This document shows positions 6,216 through 14,030 of a stretch of DNA of 14,748 bases, one piece after another; within the stretch, counting starts at the first letter, position 1; every line of letters begins with the position of its first letter. Origin of the DNA: Sphingomonadaceae bacterium (GTDB taxonomy: Bacteria > Pseudomonadota > Alphaproteobacteria > Sphingomonadales > Sphingomonadaceae); assembly GCA_947451875.1 (NCBI GenBank), contig CANGBE010000013.1, positions 1 to 14,748 on the forward strand, in the 5' to 3' direction. The translations under genes were made by a program, and so were the position numbers. The notes under the pieces were generated by a model that was not told the origin of the DNA, did no database searches, and was given only the letters and a program-made list of their open reading frames with translations.

Positions 6216-6640
6216 GCGAAGCCAACAAGCGGGTTGCCCTGCAATTCATGAAAGCCATGAACGAAGCCGATGCTGCCGGACAGGAAGATTGCCTGACCGA
6301 AGATGTGGTGACGCATACCCACGGCTTTGCCAAAGTATCCGGCACGCGCAATCGCGAGACGATGCTGGCGACAGTCGATGCCTTCAAGGCGATCCTGCCA
6401 GGCGGCTTCAACCCCAAATTCAACCGCGTGACTGCAGAGGGTAACACCGTGGTCGTTGAATGGGATGGTGACGCCGTGCTCAGCAATGGCGTGCCCTATC
6501 ATAACCAGTATGTGTTCATCTTCACCTTTACCGGCGGCAAGATATCACGCCTCGACGAGTATTTCTGCACCGTCCACGCCGATGCGACGATCTATCCGCT
6601 GCTGCTGGAACTGAGCGAGGCGATGGCGCAGGGGAACTGA
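6212..6640 (+). CDS. SnoaL-like / NTF2-fold protein (ketosteroid-isomerase-like)
   Basis: This 142-residue protein has the small cone-shaped NTF2 fold used by ketosteroid isomerases, SnoaL cyclases, dehydratases and hydrolases. The helix at 3-22 (ANKRVALQFMKAMNEAD), the segment TVVVEWDGDAVLSNGVPY (79-96), then HNQYVFIFTFTGGKISRLDEYF (97-118) are the family hallmarks, ending with the acidic DEY motif. The start overlaps the preceding stop (ATGA) and has AAGCGGGAGA just upstream, so it is translationally coupled. It is the last gene of the set. Which reaction it performs, if any, cannot be decided: some members are catalytic, others only bind. Beside a KstD-like enzyme, isomerisation or hydration of an unsaturated ring ketone is a reasonable guess. 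A longer frame opening upstream exists but overlaps the SRPBCC gene and is not real. Confidence 0.82.
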   Translation: MSEANKRVALQFMKAMNEADAAGQEDCLTEDVVTHTHGFAKVSGTRNRETMLATVDAFKAILPGGFNPKFNRVTAEGNTVVVEWDGDAVLSNGVPYHNQYVFIFTFTGGKISRLDEYFCTVHADATIYPLLLELSEAMAQGN

Positions 6641-6672
6641 TGCGCGCACTGTCAGAACGCGGCCGCTGTGTC

Positions 6673-7581
6673 CTATGGCGCAGGGCTTGCTGCCGGACTG
6701 ACCTGCTCAACCCGGTTGCCCGCCCCGTCCTTTAGCGTGTGCGTATCAAGCAAGGCGGTGGTTTCAATGAGATCAAGCGCTGCGCGTGATGCGGCATAAG
6801 ACCGGGCGTCGGCAATCCAGCTTTCGGCATCACCCGCACCGGGTAGCTTCTGCACTTCGGCAACAGCCTCCTCAATACGGCCCGCCCCAAGGCTCAGCCG
6901 TGCGCGATCAAGACGGTTAGCGGGGGCGGGGCTGGGTGTGGAATCGTGGCGGATGACAAACAGGTTGGAAAGTTCATGCTTCACCTTGTCCCATGTGCCG
7001 AGCTGCGCTGCAGGGGTAGCGGAAAGGCTGGGGGCCAGAGATTCAAGCCGCGCCACCAACTGGTCGAGCGTCACCGGCTTTCTGGCCGCAGTTATGATCG
7101 TGTTCACTGCATTTGGCTGGGCATCGGCAAAGCGCAGCCGCAACTGGTCTTCCAGCAGACCGAGCGGTGCCCCGCGATCAAGTGCGCGGCGGGCGGCGAA
7201 GGCAACCAGCAGGCCTTCCGAGCGCGCTGAATTACCTGATGCGGCTTCGGTGCGCAGGTCAATCTGGCTGAGGCGCTGTTCCATCGCGGCAATCCGCGCC
7301 TCAAGCGCATCCTGCCGCACTTCGGCGGGCTGGGCCACCTCGTCTGCGGCTGGCGCCGAAACCAAGGGAGTTGGCGCAGTAACCGATGCCTTCACCGTTC
7401 CGCCATCGACCAGCAGGCGATCCGGCGCGGCATGGTTCAGCGGCAACAATCCCGCCCAGGCAAGATAGCCGACGCCGCCAGCGCCCAGCAAGAAAGCAGC
7501 GATCACGGCGATGACAATGCCCCTGCCGCCGCCGCGTGATGGTGCGGCTGTGCTTGCGCGGTTAAAGAATTCGTCGGCCAT
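6673..7581 (-). CDS. Mitofilin/Mic60-like membrane protein of the haem cluster
   Basis: This 302-residue protein is anchored in the inner membrane by one hydrophobic segment at about 21-44, after a short cytoplasmic N-terminus rich in Arg and Gly. A proline/alanine-rich linker, a short coiled coil (EARIAAMEQRLSQI, about 107-120) and a helical C-terminal part with LDRARLSLGAGRIEEAVAEV follow, the order seen in alphaproteobacterial mitofilin (Mic60) homologues, which sit beside hemD in many alphaproteobacteria. Mic60 shapes inner-membrane curvature and contacts the outer membrane in mitochondria; the bacterial role is thought to be similar. The start at 7581 is preferred (MADEFFNR) because GAGGGG lies upstream and the 62-residue extension to 7767 overlaps hemD and is Cys/Arg-rich. 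It begins 8 bases after the hemD stop. It is shorter than many relatives. Assignment rests on context plus domain order. Confidence 0.7.
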   Translation of the reverse strand: MADEFFNRASTAAPSRGGGRGIVIAVIAAFLLGAGGVGYLAWAGLLPLNHAAPDRLLVDGGTVKASVTAPTPLVSAPAADEVAQPAEVRQDALEARIAAMEQRLSQIDLRTEAASGNSARSEGLLVAFAARRALDRGAPLGLLEDQLRLRFADAQPNAVNTIITAARKPVTLDQLVARLESLAPSLSATPAAQLGTWDKVKHELSNLFVIRHDSTPSPAPANRLDRARLSLGAGRIEEAVAEVQKLPGAGDAESWIADARSYAASRAALDLIETTALLDTHTLKDGAGNRVEQVSPAASPAP

Positions 7582-7589
7582 TGTTGCTC

Positions 7590-8285
7590 TCAGCCCCTCG
7601 TCTCGCTGCTGCTTTGGCATAATTGCCGGGTGAGTGCCAGCAGGGCAGCATCGGTAGCCGTTTCGGCGGTGGCAATGCTCGCCCAGCCAGTCCCCGCCGC
7701 TTTGGCAATCCGGGGGGCAAGCGCGGCGATGGCTATTACTCGGCGAGCAATGCCCAGCCTGTCGCACCCACCAGCAAAGTGCGTGGCCGCTTCGCCCGAG
7801 TGAAGCAGAACGACTGTGTTTTGCCGCAGCAGGTCAACAAGAGCGGAGGGCATTGGCAGAGCCTCGCTGGCATAGACCACGCGTTCGATCATGGGGACGC
7901 CCGCTGGCGGGGTGAGCGGCACGCGCTGTTCGCCTGCCAGCCTGAGCAGCCGGGTTCCGGCGGCGATTTTGTCGAGCAGGTTCTGCAGCCCGCCGCTGCC
8001 TGTTTCGGCAACAGTGAACCCGGCCTCGCGCGCCGCTTCAGCCGTCGCCGCGCCAACGGCGTAGACGGGCAGGCCGTGCAGCTCTTCCAGCGCCGCTCCG
8101 CCCAGCCGCAAGGCATTGGCGCTGCCGATCAACAGGGCGTCGACATCTGTGGCGGCGGGCGGCGACCAGTCACGCGGCAGGACTGCGAACAAGGGAAAGC
8201 CATGCGCTTCTAGCCCTGTCGCCCGCGCAGCTGCCACAGTCGCAGCGCAGCCGGGCTCTGGCCGAATGACGATTGCCCGAATCAT
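7590..8285 (-). CDS. hemD: Uroporphyrinogen-III synthase
   Basis: This 231-residue enzyme closes and inverts ring D of hydroxymethylbilane to give uroporphyrinogen III, the branch compound of haem, sirohaem and cobalamin. It shows the family's weakly conserved pattern: an N-terminal VIRPEPGCAAT, DALLIGSANALRLGG near 49-63, VYAVGAATAEAAREAGF (about 74-90) and VVLLHSGEAATHFA (about 149-162). Such low conservation is normal for HemD; the strongest support is its position directly after hemC, with an ATGA start/stop overlap (8282-8285), and its normal length. The start is fixed by that overlap. The protein is soluble. Confidence 0.9.
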   Translation of the reverse strand: MIRAIVIRPEPGCAATVAAARATGLEAHGFPLFAVLPRDWSPPAATDVDALLIGSANALRLGGAALEELHGLPVYAVGAATAEAAREAGFTVAETGSGGLQNLLDKIAAGTRLLRLAGEQRVPLTPPAGVPMIERVVYASEALPMPSALVDLLRQNTVVLLHSGEAATHFAGGCDRLGIARRVIAIAALAPRIAKAAGTGWASIATAETATDAALLALTRQLCQSSSETRG

Positions 8286-9226
8286 GACCCGGTGAAAAGC
8301 GCCAGGATTTCGGGAGCGGCGCGCGCCAGCAGAGCAGCAGCGAGGCTTTCGGGGCCAGACCTATCACCAGCGGCAAAGCGCGCCTCGCCATCGCAGCGCT
8401 TGGCTCCATCGGTGCTGAACAGCGCGGCGCGCATGTGCAGGTTGTCTCCCTCGGCCAACGTCAGCACTCCAATAGCGCTGTGGCAGTTGCCTCCCAAAGC
8501 GGCGAGCAATGCGCGCTCGGCCCGCAGGGCGTGATGGCTGGGGGCGTCGTCGATGGATGAGAGATAGGCTAGAGTTGCGGCGTCATCGACGCGAGCCTCG
8601 ATCGCAATCGCGCCCTGTCCGGGGGCGGGGAGCCATTCTTCGGCGGCCAATGGTGTTCCAGCGGCGGACTGACCCAACCGGTTGAGCCCAGCCAGCGCGA
8701 GCAGAGTCGCGTCCGCCTCGCCAGCGGCCAGCTTTGCCAGCCGGGTCGCGACGTTTCCGCGGATCGGCACGACCATGCAATCGGGCCGGGCGTGGAGCAC
8801 CTGAGCGGCACGGCGAGGCGCACTAGTGCCGATGCGCGCGCCTGCAGGCAGGCTTGCCAGCGATGCTGCACCCACCAGCACATCGCGCACATCCTCACGC
8901 GGAAGCACGGCGGCGAATGCTATGCCTGAAGGGCGGATTGTCTCTACATCCTTGGCCGAATGGACCGCGAAATCGATCTCGCCCTCCAGCAGCCAGGCAT
9001 CAAGTTCCTTGGTCCAAAGCGCCTTGCCGCCAATCTCTGCCAGCGGACGGTCCTGAACTTTGTCGCCGCTAGCGGTAACCGGCACGATCTCTACAGCATC
9101 GAGCGGCCAGCCCTGCGCCGCACAGAGCCGCGCCCGCGCCTCCTCGGCCTGAGCCATGGCGAGCGGAGAGCGGCGGGTGCCGAGTCGGAGCGGCTTTTTG
9201 GGCCGAGATTGGGGAACAGTAGTCAT
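8282..9226 (-). CDS. hemC: Hydroxymethylbilane synthase (porphobilinogen deaminase)
   Basis: This 314-residue cytoplasmic enzyme condenses four porphobilinogen units into hydroxymethylbilane. It has RLGTRRSPLAMAQAE near the start, the HSAKDVE motif with the catalytic Asp (here Ala replaces the commoner Met or Leu), GTSAPRRAAQ with the Arg residues that bind the growing chain, LAGLNRLG, and GGNCHSAIG with C248 for the dipyrromethane cofactor. All key residues are present and length is normal. The start at 9226 lacks a clear Shine-Dalgarno, but the next Met comes after the conserved LGTRR. It is first in the hemC-hemD-mitofilin run and diverges from tsaD across a 44-base gap. Confidence 0.97.
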   Translation of the reverse strand: MTTVPQSRPKKPLRLGTRRSPLAMAQAEEARARLCAAQGWPLDAVEIVPVTASGDKVQDRPLAEIGGKALWTKELDAWLLEGEIDFAVHSAKDVETIRPSGIAFAAVLPREDVRDVLVGAASLASLPAGARIGTSAPRRAAQVLHARPDCMVVPIRGNVATRLAKLAAGEADATLLALAGLNRLGQSAAGTPLAAEEWLPAPGQGAIAIEARVDDAATLAYLSSIDDAPSHHALRAERALLAALGGNCHSAIGVLTLAEGDNLHMRAALFSTDGAKRCDGEARFAAGDRSGPESLAAALLARAAPEILALFTGS

Positions 9227-9270
9227 GCGCGGCTTGTGCTAGTGCGCAATCTCATTAAGGAAAAGGGCGG

Positions 9271-10299
9271 ATGCGCGTAGTCCTAGGAATTGAATCGTCG
9301 TGCGACGAGACGGCAGCCGCCTTGGTGCGCGAAGACCGCGTGGTCTTGGCCCAGCGGATCGCCTCGCAGGACGATGCCCATCGCCCCTATGGCGGCGTGG
9401 TTCCAGAGATCGCCGCCCGCGCCCATGCCGAGCGGTTGGCCCCCCTGATTGCAGCGACTTTGGCCGATGCCGGGATGGAACTCAGCCAAGTCGATGCCGT
9501 TGCCGCCACAGCCGGGCCGGGCCTGATTGGCGGGGTTATGGTTGGGCTAGTCACGGCAAAGGCGCTGGCTATGGCTTCAGACAAGCCGCTGATTGCTATC
9601 AATCATCTCGAAGGCCACGCGCTCAGTCCGCGTCTGGCCGATGCTTCATTGCAGTTCCCCTATCTGCTACTGCTGGTCTCGGGCGGGCATTGTCAGTTGC
9701 TCGTGGTGCAGGGGGTCGGCTCCTATCGCCGCCTTGGCACGACGATCGACGATGCGCTGGGTGAGGCCTTTGACAAGACCGCGAAGATTCTCGGCCTTGG
9801 TTTCCCCGGTGGCCCCGCGGTTGAGCGGCTGGCGGCTACTGGCGATGCCCAAAAGGTCCGCTTGCCCCGCCCGCTGCTGGGCAGTGAGGAGCCGCACTTC
9901 TCGTTCGCTGGCCTTAAAAGCGCGGTCTTGCGCGCCAAGGAATCGGGCTTGCATCAAGATGCCGATATTGCCGCATCGTTCCAGCAGGCCGCAGTGGACT
10001 GCGTGATTGATCGCAGCCGCAAAGCCATTGTGGCGGCAGGCGAAATCACTGCCCTAGTTGTCGCCGGCGGTGTCGCAGCGAACAGCGCAATTCGCAGCGC
10101 GCTGCAAGGTCTGGCGACTGCGCACGGCCTGGCCTTCGTTGCGCCGCCGCTGGCGCTGTGCACCGATAATGCCGCAATGATCGGCTGGGCCGGAATCGAG
10201 CGACTGGGCCAGAGTGACAGCCTCGATTTCGCCGCGCGGCCGCGCTGGCCGCTTGATCCTGAGGCTGCACCAGTGCGCGGTGCGGGGGTGAAGGCATGA
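9271..10299 (+). CDS. tsaD: tRNA N6-adenosine threonylcarbamoyltransferase
   Basis: This 342-residue protein transfers the threonylcarbamoyl group to A37 of ANN-decoding tRNAs (t6A), working with TsaB, TsaE and TsaC. The N-terminus VVLGIESSCDETAAALV is the family signature; the metal-binding His pair is in NHLEGH (H112 and H116); LLVSGGHCQL, DALGEAFDKTAKILGLG and VVAGGVAANSAIR (C-terminal ATP-binding part) follow in order. Length is normal. AAGGAAAAGGG at 9257-9267 supports the start at 9271. It is first of a + strand run and overlaps gpsA by 4 bases. Confidence 0.97.
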   Translation: MRVVLGIESSCDETAAALVREDRVVLAQRIASQDDAHRPYGGVVPEIAARAHAERLAPLIAATLADAGMELSQVDAVAATAGPGLIGGVMVGLVTAKALAMASDKPLIAINHLEGHALSPRLADASLQFPYLLLLVSGGHCQLLVVQGVGSYRRLGTTIDDALGEAFDKTAKILGLGFPGGPAVERLAATGDAQKVRLPRPLLGSEEPHFSFAGLKSAVLRAKESGLHQDADIAASFQQAAVDCVIDRSRKAIVAAGEITALVVAGGVAANSAIRSALQGLATAHGLAFVAPPLALCTDNAAMIGWAGIERLGQSDSLDFAARPRWPLDPEAAPVRGAGVKA

Positions 10300-11291
10300 G
10301 GACTGTCGGCGTTATCGGAGCGGGGGCCTGGGGTACGGCGCTGGCGCAGGTTCTCGCCAGCGATGGCACGCAGGTGCTGATCTGGGCGCGCGAAGCTGAT
10401 CTGGTGCGCGAGATCAACGATCATCACGCCAACAGCCTGTTCTTGCCAAGCGCCAAATTGGCACCTACAATTCGCGCGACGAACCACATTGGCGATCTGG
10501 GGATACTCCCGACCATTCTCGCCGTCGCGCCCGCCCAGCATCTCGCCTCGGTTCTGGCGCAGCTGCCCAACCGCCCGCGTGATTTGGTGCTCTGCGCCAA
10601 AGGGATCGAGGCGGGCACTGGGCGCCTTATGGCCGATGTTGCCAAGGAGGCCGCACGCGCTGCCAGCATCGCCGTGCTTTCCGGGCCGACCTTTGCCCAC
10701 GAGGTTGCCGCTGGGCTGCCGACCGCGGTCACACTCGCCTGTTCGGACGGTGATGCACAGTGGCAGCGGCTCTCTCCTGTGATCGCGCGCGCATCGCTTC
10801 GCCCTTATTATTCGGACGATGTCATCGGCGCAGAGATTGGTGGCGCGGTGAAAAACGTGCTCGCCATTGCCTGCGGTGTGGTTGAGGGGCTGGGGCTGGG
10901 GCAAAATGCTCGCGCCGCGCTGATCGCCCGCGGCTATGCCGAGATGCTGCGCTTTGGCCTGTCACGAGGGGCCAAGGCCGAAACGCTCGCCGGTCTGTGC
11001 GGCATGGGCGATCTGGTCCTGACCTGCACCTCTACATCCAGCCGGAACTTTTCGCTCGGCAAGGCACTCGGTGAGGGTATGAGCGCGCAAGAAGCCTTGG
11101 CGGGCAAGAACTCGGTGGCTGAAGGTGCGCACACTGCGCCGGTGCTCGCCGAGATTGCCCGCAATGAGCGGATCGATATGCCGATCGTTCTCGCGATTGC
11201 CGGATTGCTGGCCGGAGTCATGACCGCGCGGGATGTGGTCGCGCTCCTGCTTGCCCGTCCGCTCAAAGCAGAAGGAAACGCCCCAGCGTGA
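10296..11291 (+). CDS. gpsA: NAD(P)-dependent glycerol-3-phosphate dehydrogenase
   Basis: This 331-residue cytoplasmic enzyme reduces dihydroxyacetone phosphate to sn-glycerol-3-phosphate, the backbone for phospholipids. The Rossmann motif GAGAWGTALA lies near 8-17. LSGPTFAHEVAAGLPTA and GGAVKNVLAIACGV, with the catalytic K186, are diagnostic, as are GLCGMGDLVLTC and SRNFSLGKALGEG further on. Length is normal. The start overlaps the tsaD stop (ATGA, 10296-10299), indicating translational coupling, and the stop overlaps the GTG start of the next gene. The tsaD-gpsA neighbourhood is common in alphaproteobacteria. Confidence 0.97.
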   Translation: MRTVGVIGAGAWGTALAQVLASDGTQVLIWAREADLVREINDHHANSLFLPSAKLAPTIRATNHIGDLGILPTILAVAPAQHLASVLAQLPNRPRDLVLCAKGIEAGTGRLMADVAKEAARAASIAVLSGPTFAHEVAAGLPTAVTLACSDGDAQWQRLSPVIARASLRPYYSDDVIGAEIGGAVKNVLAIACGVVEGLGLGQNARAALIARGYAEMLRFGLSRGAKAETLAGLCGMGDLVLTCTSTSSRNFSLGKALGEGMSAQEALAGKNSVAEGAHTAPVLAEIARNERIDMPIVLAIAGLLAGVMTARDVVALLLARPLKAEGNAPA

Positions 11292-12817
11292 CCGAGAGCA
11301 ACCAGCAGCAGGATATTGCCGCGCTGGCCAAGGGCGGACGTACCAACTTTTTGGGGTTCATCTTGCGCCTGATCGCGCGCGTGCCGTTCCTGTTTATCGC
11401 CGGGCGGCTCTATGGCGCGGCAGCGCTGGGGCGGTTCGCTTCGGCGCTGGTGGTGGTGGAACTGGCGGCGCAGCTGTGCACGCTTGGCCAAAAGCGCGGC
11501 CTCGCCCAGCGGCTTTCCGAAGATCCTGAGCACCCCGCCAATGCCGTGGCCGATGCCATGCTGCTCAGCGGCGTACTCGCCGTGGTGGTCAGCCTGCTGC
11601 TCTACGCCTTTCCGATAGCAATTTTTCCGCTGGCCGACGAAACCTTTTCCGACCGGCTGGTGGTGCTTTCGATCCTGCCATCGGCGCTCACCGAAATCGC
11701 CCTTGCCGCGCTCGCCTATCGCTATGACATCGGCGCAACGGTGCGGGCCCGCTCATTGGTGGAGCCATGGACGCTGTCAATCATGGCCGGGGCGCTGTAT
11801 TTTGTGAACAAGGCTGACGGGCTGCTGCTGGCCTTCAATCTTTCGATCCTTACCGCCTTTCTCACTGCCATCTGGCCCTTGGTGAAGAACTATGGCGGCC
11901 CGCAGCACTGGCGGCCTGATCCGTTCCATATCGGGCGCATTGCCATAGCCAACCTGCCGCTGGCCGCTGCCGACGCAATCGAGTGGGGCACGCGCCGGTT
12001 CGATCTGTTCATCCTGCGCTTTTTCGCGGGCGAGGCGGCAGTGGGCGTCTATTATGTCGCGCAGCAATTCGCCTCGCTGCCGCAGAAGTTCAAGACCAGT
12101 TTCGAGCCGGTGCTCGGCCCGGTGATCACCCGAAACCTCCGTACGCGGAACTATACGGCGATTGCCAAGCAGGTCTGTCAGGTGGGTTTTTGGATTACCG
12201 CCATGCAGTTCGGCATTGCGCTGGCGATGGGCATCGGCGGCACGGGTCTGCTCGGGCTGGTGGGACCAAGCTTCGTTGGCGGCATCGGCGCGCTGTGGTT
12301 TCTCTTCGCTGCCGAAGTGCTGGCCGCCACCGCCGTTGTGAGCGAAGCGGTGCTGATTTATGTCGCGCGGATGGCCAACCTGTTCGTTTCGCTGGCGACG
12401 TTGGCAGTGCAGGCTGTGGCGACAGTGCTGCTGATCAAGCTGGCGAGGCAACTGGATTTGGGAGACACGGGCAGTGCGGCGGCCGCTGGTGCCGGGCTGA
12501 TGGTCGCGCTGGGTTTGTCCTCACTTGTCAAATCGCAGGTGCTTGCACGGATCCTGAAGCAGTCGATCAACAACTGGCGCTGGGCCTTACTGTGGGCTGC
12601 CGTTCCGGCTATTGCCGTGGGGCGTGCCGGTATGCACTTCCTGCCTGAATGGGCGGCGCTGCTGCTTGCCATGCCTGCGTCGCTGGCGGTTTATGGCTGG
12701 GTGATCTGGCATTTAGGCTTTGGCCCGGAAGATCGTATGCTGTTCCGCAAGAACGCTGTCTCGGATGTGGACGGTGCAGATCCAGGCGAAGGAGAGCGAA
12801 ATGCTCCAACGATTTGA
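11288..12817 (+). CDS. Polysaccharide/lipid flippase-like membrane protein (Wzx/MurJ-type MOP superfamily)
   Basis: This 509-residue protein is highly hydrophobic, with roughly a dozen membrane-spanning stretches along its length. The start (NFLGFILRLIARVPFLFIAG, then RLYGAAALGRFASAL) matches the first helices of lipopolysaccharide/O-antigen flippases of the MOP exporter superfamily, and a central repeat opens with FDLFILRFFAGEAAVGVYYVAQQ (about 238-260), as in those proteins. It probably moves a lipid-linked sugar across the inner membrane; the substrate is unknown. Translation starts at GTG 11288, overlapping the gpsA stop (GTGA), with GAAGGA at 11271-11276. The charged C-terminus (about 490-509) is cytoplasmic and overlaps the next gene by 17 bases. 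No glycosyltransferase or other sugar genes are nearby, so the link to a polysaccharide pathway is by family only. Confidence 0.8.
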   Translation: MTESNQQQDIAALAKGGRTNFLGFILRLIARVPFLFIAGRLYGAAALGRFASALVVVELAAQLCTLGQKRGLAQRLSEDPEHPANAVADAMLLSGVLAVVVSLLLYAFPIAIFPLADETFSDRLVVLSILPSALTEIALAALAYRYDIGATVRARSLVEPWTLSIMAGALYFVNKADGLLLAFNLSILTAFLTAIWPLVKNYGGPQHWRPDPFHIGRIAIANLPLAAADAIEWGTRRFDLFILRFFAGEAAVGVYYVAQQFASLPQKFKTSFEPVLGPVITRNLRTRNYTAIAKQVCQVGFWITAMQFGIALAMGIGGTGLLGLVGPSFVGGIGALWFLFAAEVLAATAVVSEAVLIYVARMANLFVSLATLAVQAVATVLLIKLARQLDLGDTGSAAAAGAGLMVALGLSSLVKSQVLARILKQSINNWRWALLWAAVPAIAVGRAGMHFLPEWAALLLAMPASLAVYGWVIWHLGFGPEDRMLFRKNAVSDVDGADPGEGERNAPTI

Positions 12818-13337
12818 AGCTGATCCATTACTTTACGGCGCTCTGGCCGTGCTGCTGGTGTTTCTGGTCCTGCTTGTGCTGCGCCGGATGCGTAAGCCCG
12901 CGAAGCGCTCCCATCGGCCCGACGTTCTTGATGAAGGAGTGGGGCCGGCTCAGCGCAATCAGGCGCTGATCGATGCTGCTCCGGCAGCGCAGGTGCCGAC
13001 ATTTGTCGCCCCGCCAGCCAGCGAAATCCTCGGCGGGATGGGTGAGGCGATTGCGGCTGCCGTGCGTGAGGAAGTCGCGGCGGCAGTGCCTGTGGCTGCG
13101 GGCGATGACCTTTTGCGGATCAAGGGGCTCGGGCCAAAGCTCAAGGCGCTGCTTGCTGACCTTGGCGTCACCAGCTTTGCCCAGATAGCGGCATGGAGTG
13201 CCGACGATCTCGCCAAGATCGATGCCCAGCTTGGTACCTTCGCCGGACGGCCGGTGCGCGATAACTGGATCGAGCAGGCCAAGATGCTGGCTGCGGGAGA
13301 TGTCGCGGGCTTCGCCGACCGCTTCGGCAAGGTTTAG
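12801..13337 (+). CDS. Membrane-anchored helix-hairpin-helix protein
   Basis: This 178-residue protein has one N-terminal membrane helix (about 11-28, followed by the basic RRMRKPAKRS), a low-complexity Ala/Pro linker, and a C-terminal helix-hairpin-helix domain: DLLRIKGLGPKLKALLADLG (103-122), then FAQIAAWSADDLAKI and WIEQAKML. This domain resembles the 'predicted 5' DNA nuclease, flap endonuclease-1-like' group (COG3743), also found attached to some membrane or NADH-dehydrogenase proteins. DNA binding is possible but no nuclease active site can be seen. The start at 12801 is supported by AAGGAGAG at 12789-12796 and lies inside the last 17 bases of the flippase gene. Function is unknown. Confidence 0.8.
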   Translation: MLQRFEADPLLYGALAVLLVFLVLLVLRRMRKPAKRSHRPDVLDEGVGPAQRNQALIDAAPAAQVPTFVAPPASEILGGMGEAIAAAVREEVAAAVPVAAGDDLLRIKGLGPKLKALLADLGVTSFAQIAAWSADDLAKIDAQLGTFAGRPVRDNWIEQAKMLAAGDVAGFADRFGKV

Positions 13338-13888
13338 GGCTTGGGCTCGGGTTTCGGCTTCACATCGCTCGCCCGGCAACTGTCGAGCAAGGCACCAGCG
13401 CCAGAATAGGGCGGCATTTTCAACGCGCCACCACCGGGCAAGGTGGCGGTCATGTCCGCGCCGCCCTTGATCGCTCCGGCCGTTTCGAGCCGTGCGGTCA
13501 TCGTGCCCTGCCATTCGCCCGGATCGCCCGCCTTCACCACATCGAGAGGCACCCGCGCGACATGGCGGTTGCCTTCTATCGCCAGCAAGGCCTTGGCCCC
13601 CGCCTCGGCGCGGGTGCGGCGGGTATAGCGGATCAGTGCCGTGCCATCGGCAGCATGGGTGCAGGCCACCTCCAGCAGCGCGGGATGGCCGGGCAGGCCA
13701 AAGGCCACGCCGCCGTTCGCCAGATTGGACCAGACCGCGCCTTCCGGCTGGAGCGGCGGCGCCTCAAGCGGTGCGGGCTCAGTGGGAAGGGCTATCCGGA
13801 TCGCATTATCAGGCACTCGCTGCTGATCGCTCGAAGGTGAGCAGGCGGCGAGGGTAAGGAGGGTTAGGGCGAAAAGGCGGCGATGCAT
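13334..13888 (-). CDS. Small predicted lipoprotein of unknown function
   Basis: This 184-residue protein opens with MHRRLFALTLLTLAAC: two Arg, a hydrophobic core and a lipobox whose Cys16 would be lipidated and anchored in the outer or inner membrane. The mature part has no recognised domain; it is Ala/Gly/Pro-rich, contains single Cys residues near the middle and near the end (LLDSCRA), which could form a disulfide, and finishes in a Lys-Pro repeat (KPKPEPKP). The start at 13888 is chosen because the signal peptide begins there; an upstream extension of 15 residues would spoil it. GGGGA immediately precedes the ATG, a poor spacing. It converges with the helix-hairpin-helix gene, the two ends overlapping at 13334-13337. 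It looks like a conserved sphingomonad hypothetical protein. Confidence 0.75.
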   Translation of the reverse strand: MHRRLFALTLLTLAACSPSSDQQRVPDNAIRIALPTEPAPLEAPPLQPEGAVWSNLANGGVAFGLPGHPALLEVACTHAADGTALIRYTRRTRAEAGAKALLAIEGNRHVARVPLDVVKAGDPGEWQGTMTARLETAGAIKGGADMTATLPGGGALKMPPYSGAGALLDSCRASDVKPKPEPKP

Positions 13889-13944
13889 TCCCCGGCATTG
13901 CTTGGCAGATCGGCGCGGCGCAAGATGGCCCATGCCGGTTATCC

Positions 13945-14030
13945 CTAAAAGATCGGCGCAGAAGCGATGAACTGCCTGAAACGGTCGATATCAAGCTGGC
14001 CATTGGCAATGATCGAACGGCGCGACAGGA

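Noticed and set aside
3977..6640. Calling the cluster a steroid degradation operon
   Set aside because: Only the KstD-like and SnoaL-like folds point that way; no ring-cleavage, side-chain or other steroid genes are present, and both families are broad.
7582..7767. N-terminal extension of the mitofilin-like protein into hemD
   Set aside because: The 62 extra residues are Cys/Arg/His-rich and unlike the family; a better start with GAGGGG upstream lies at 7581.
9227..9270. Divergent promoters between hemC and tsaD
   Set aside because: A promoter must exist near here, but no -35/-10 pair with acceptable spacing could be picked out on either strand.
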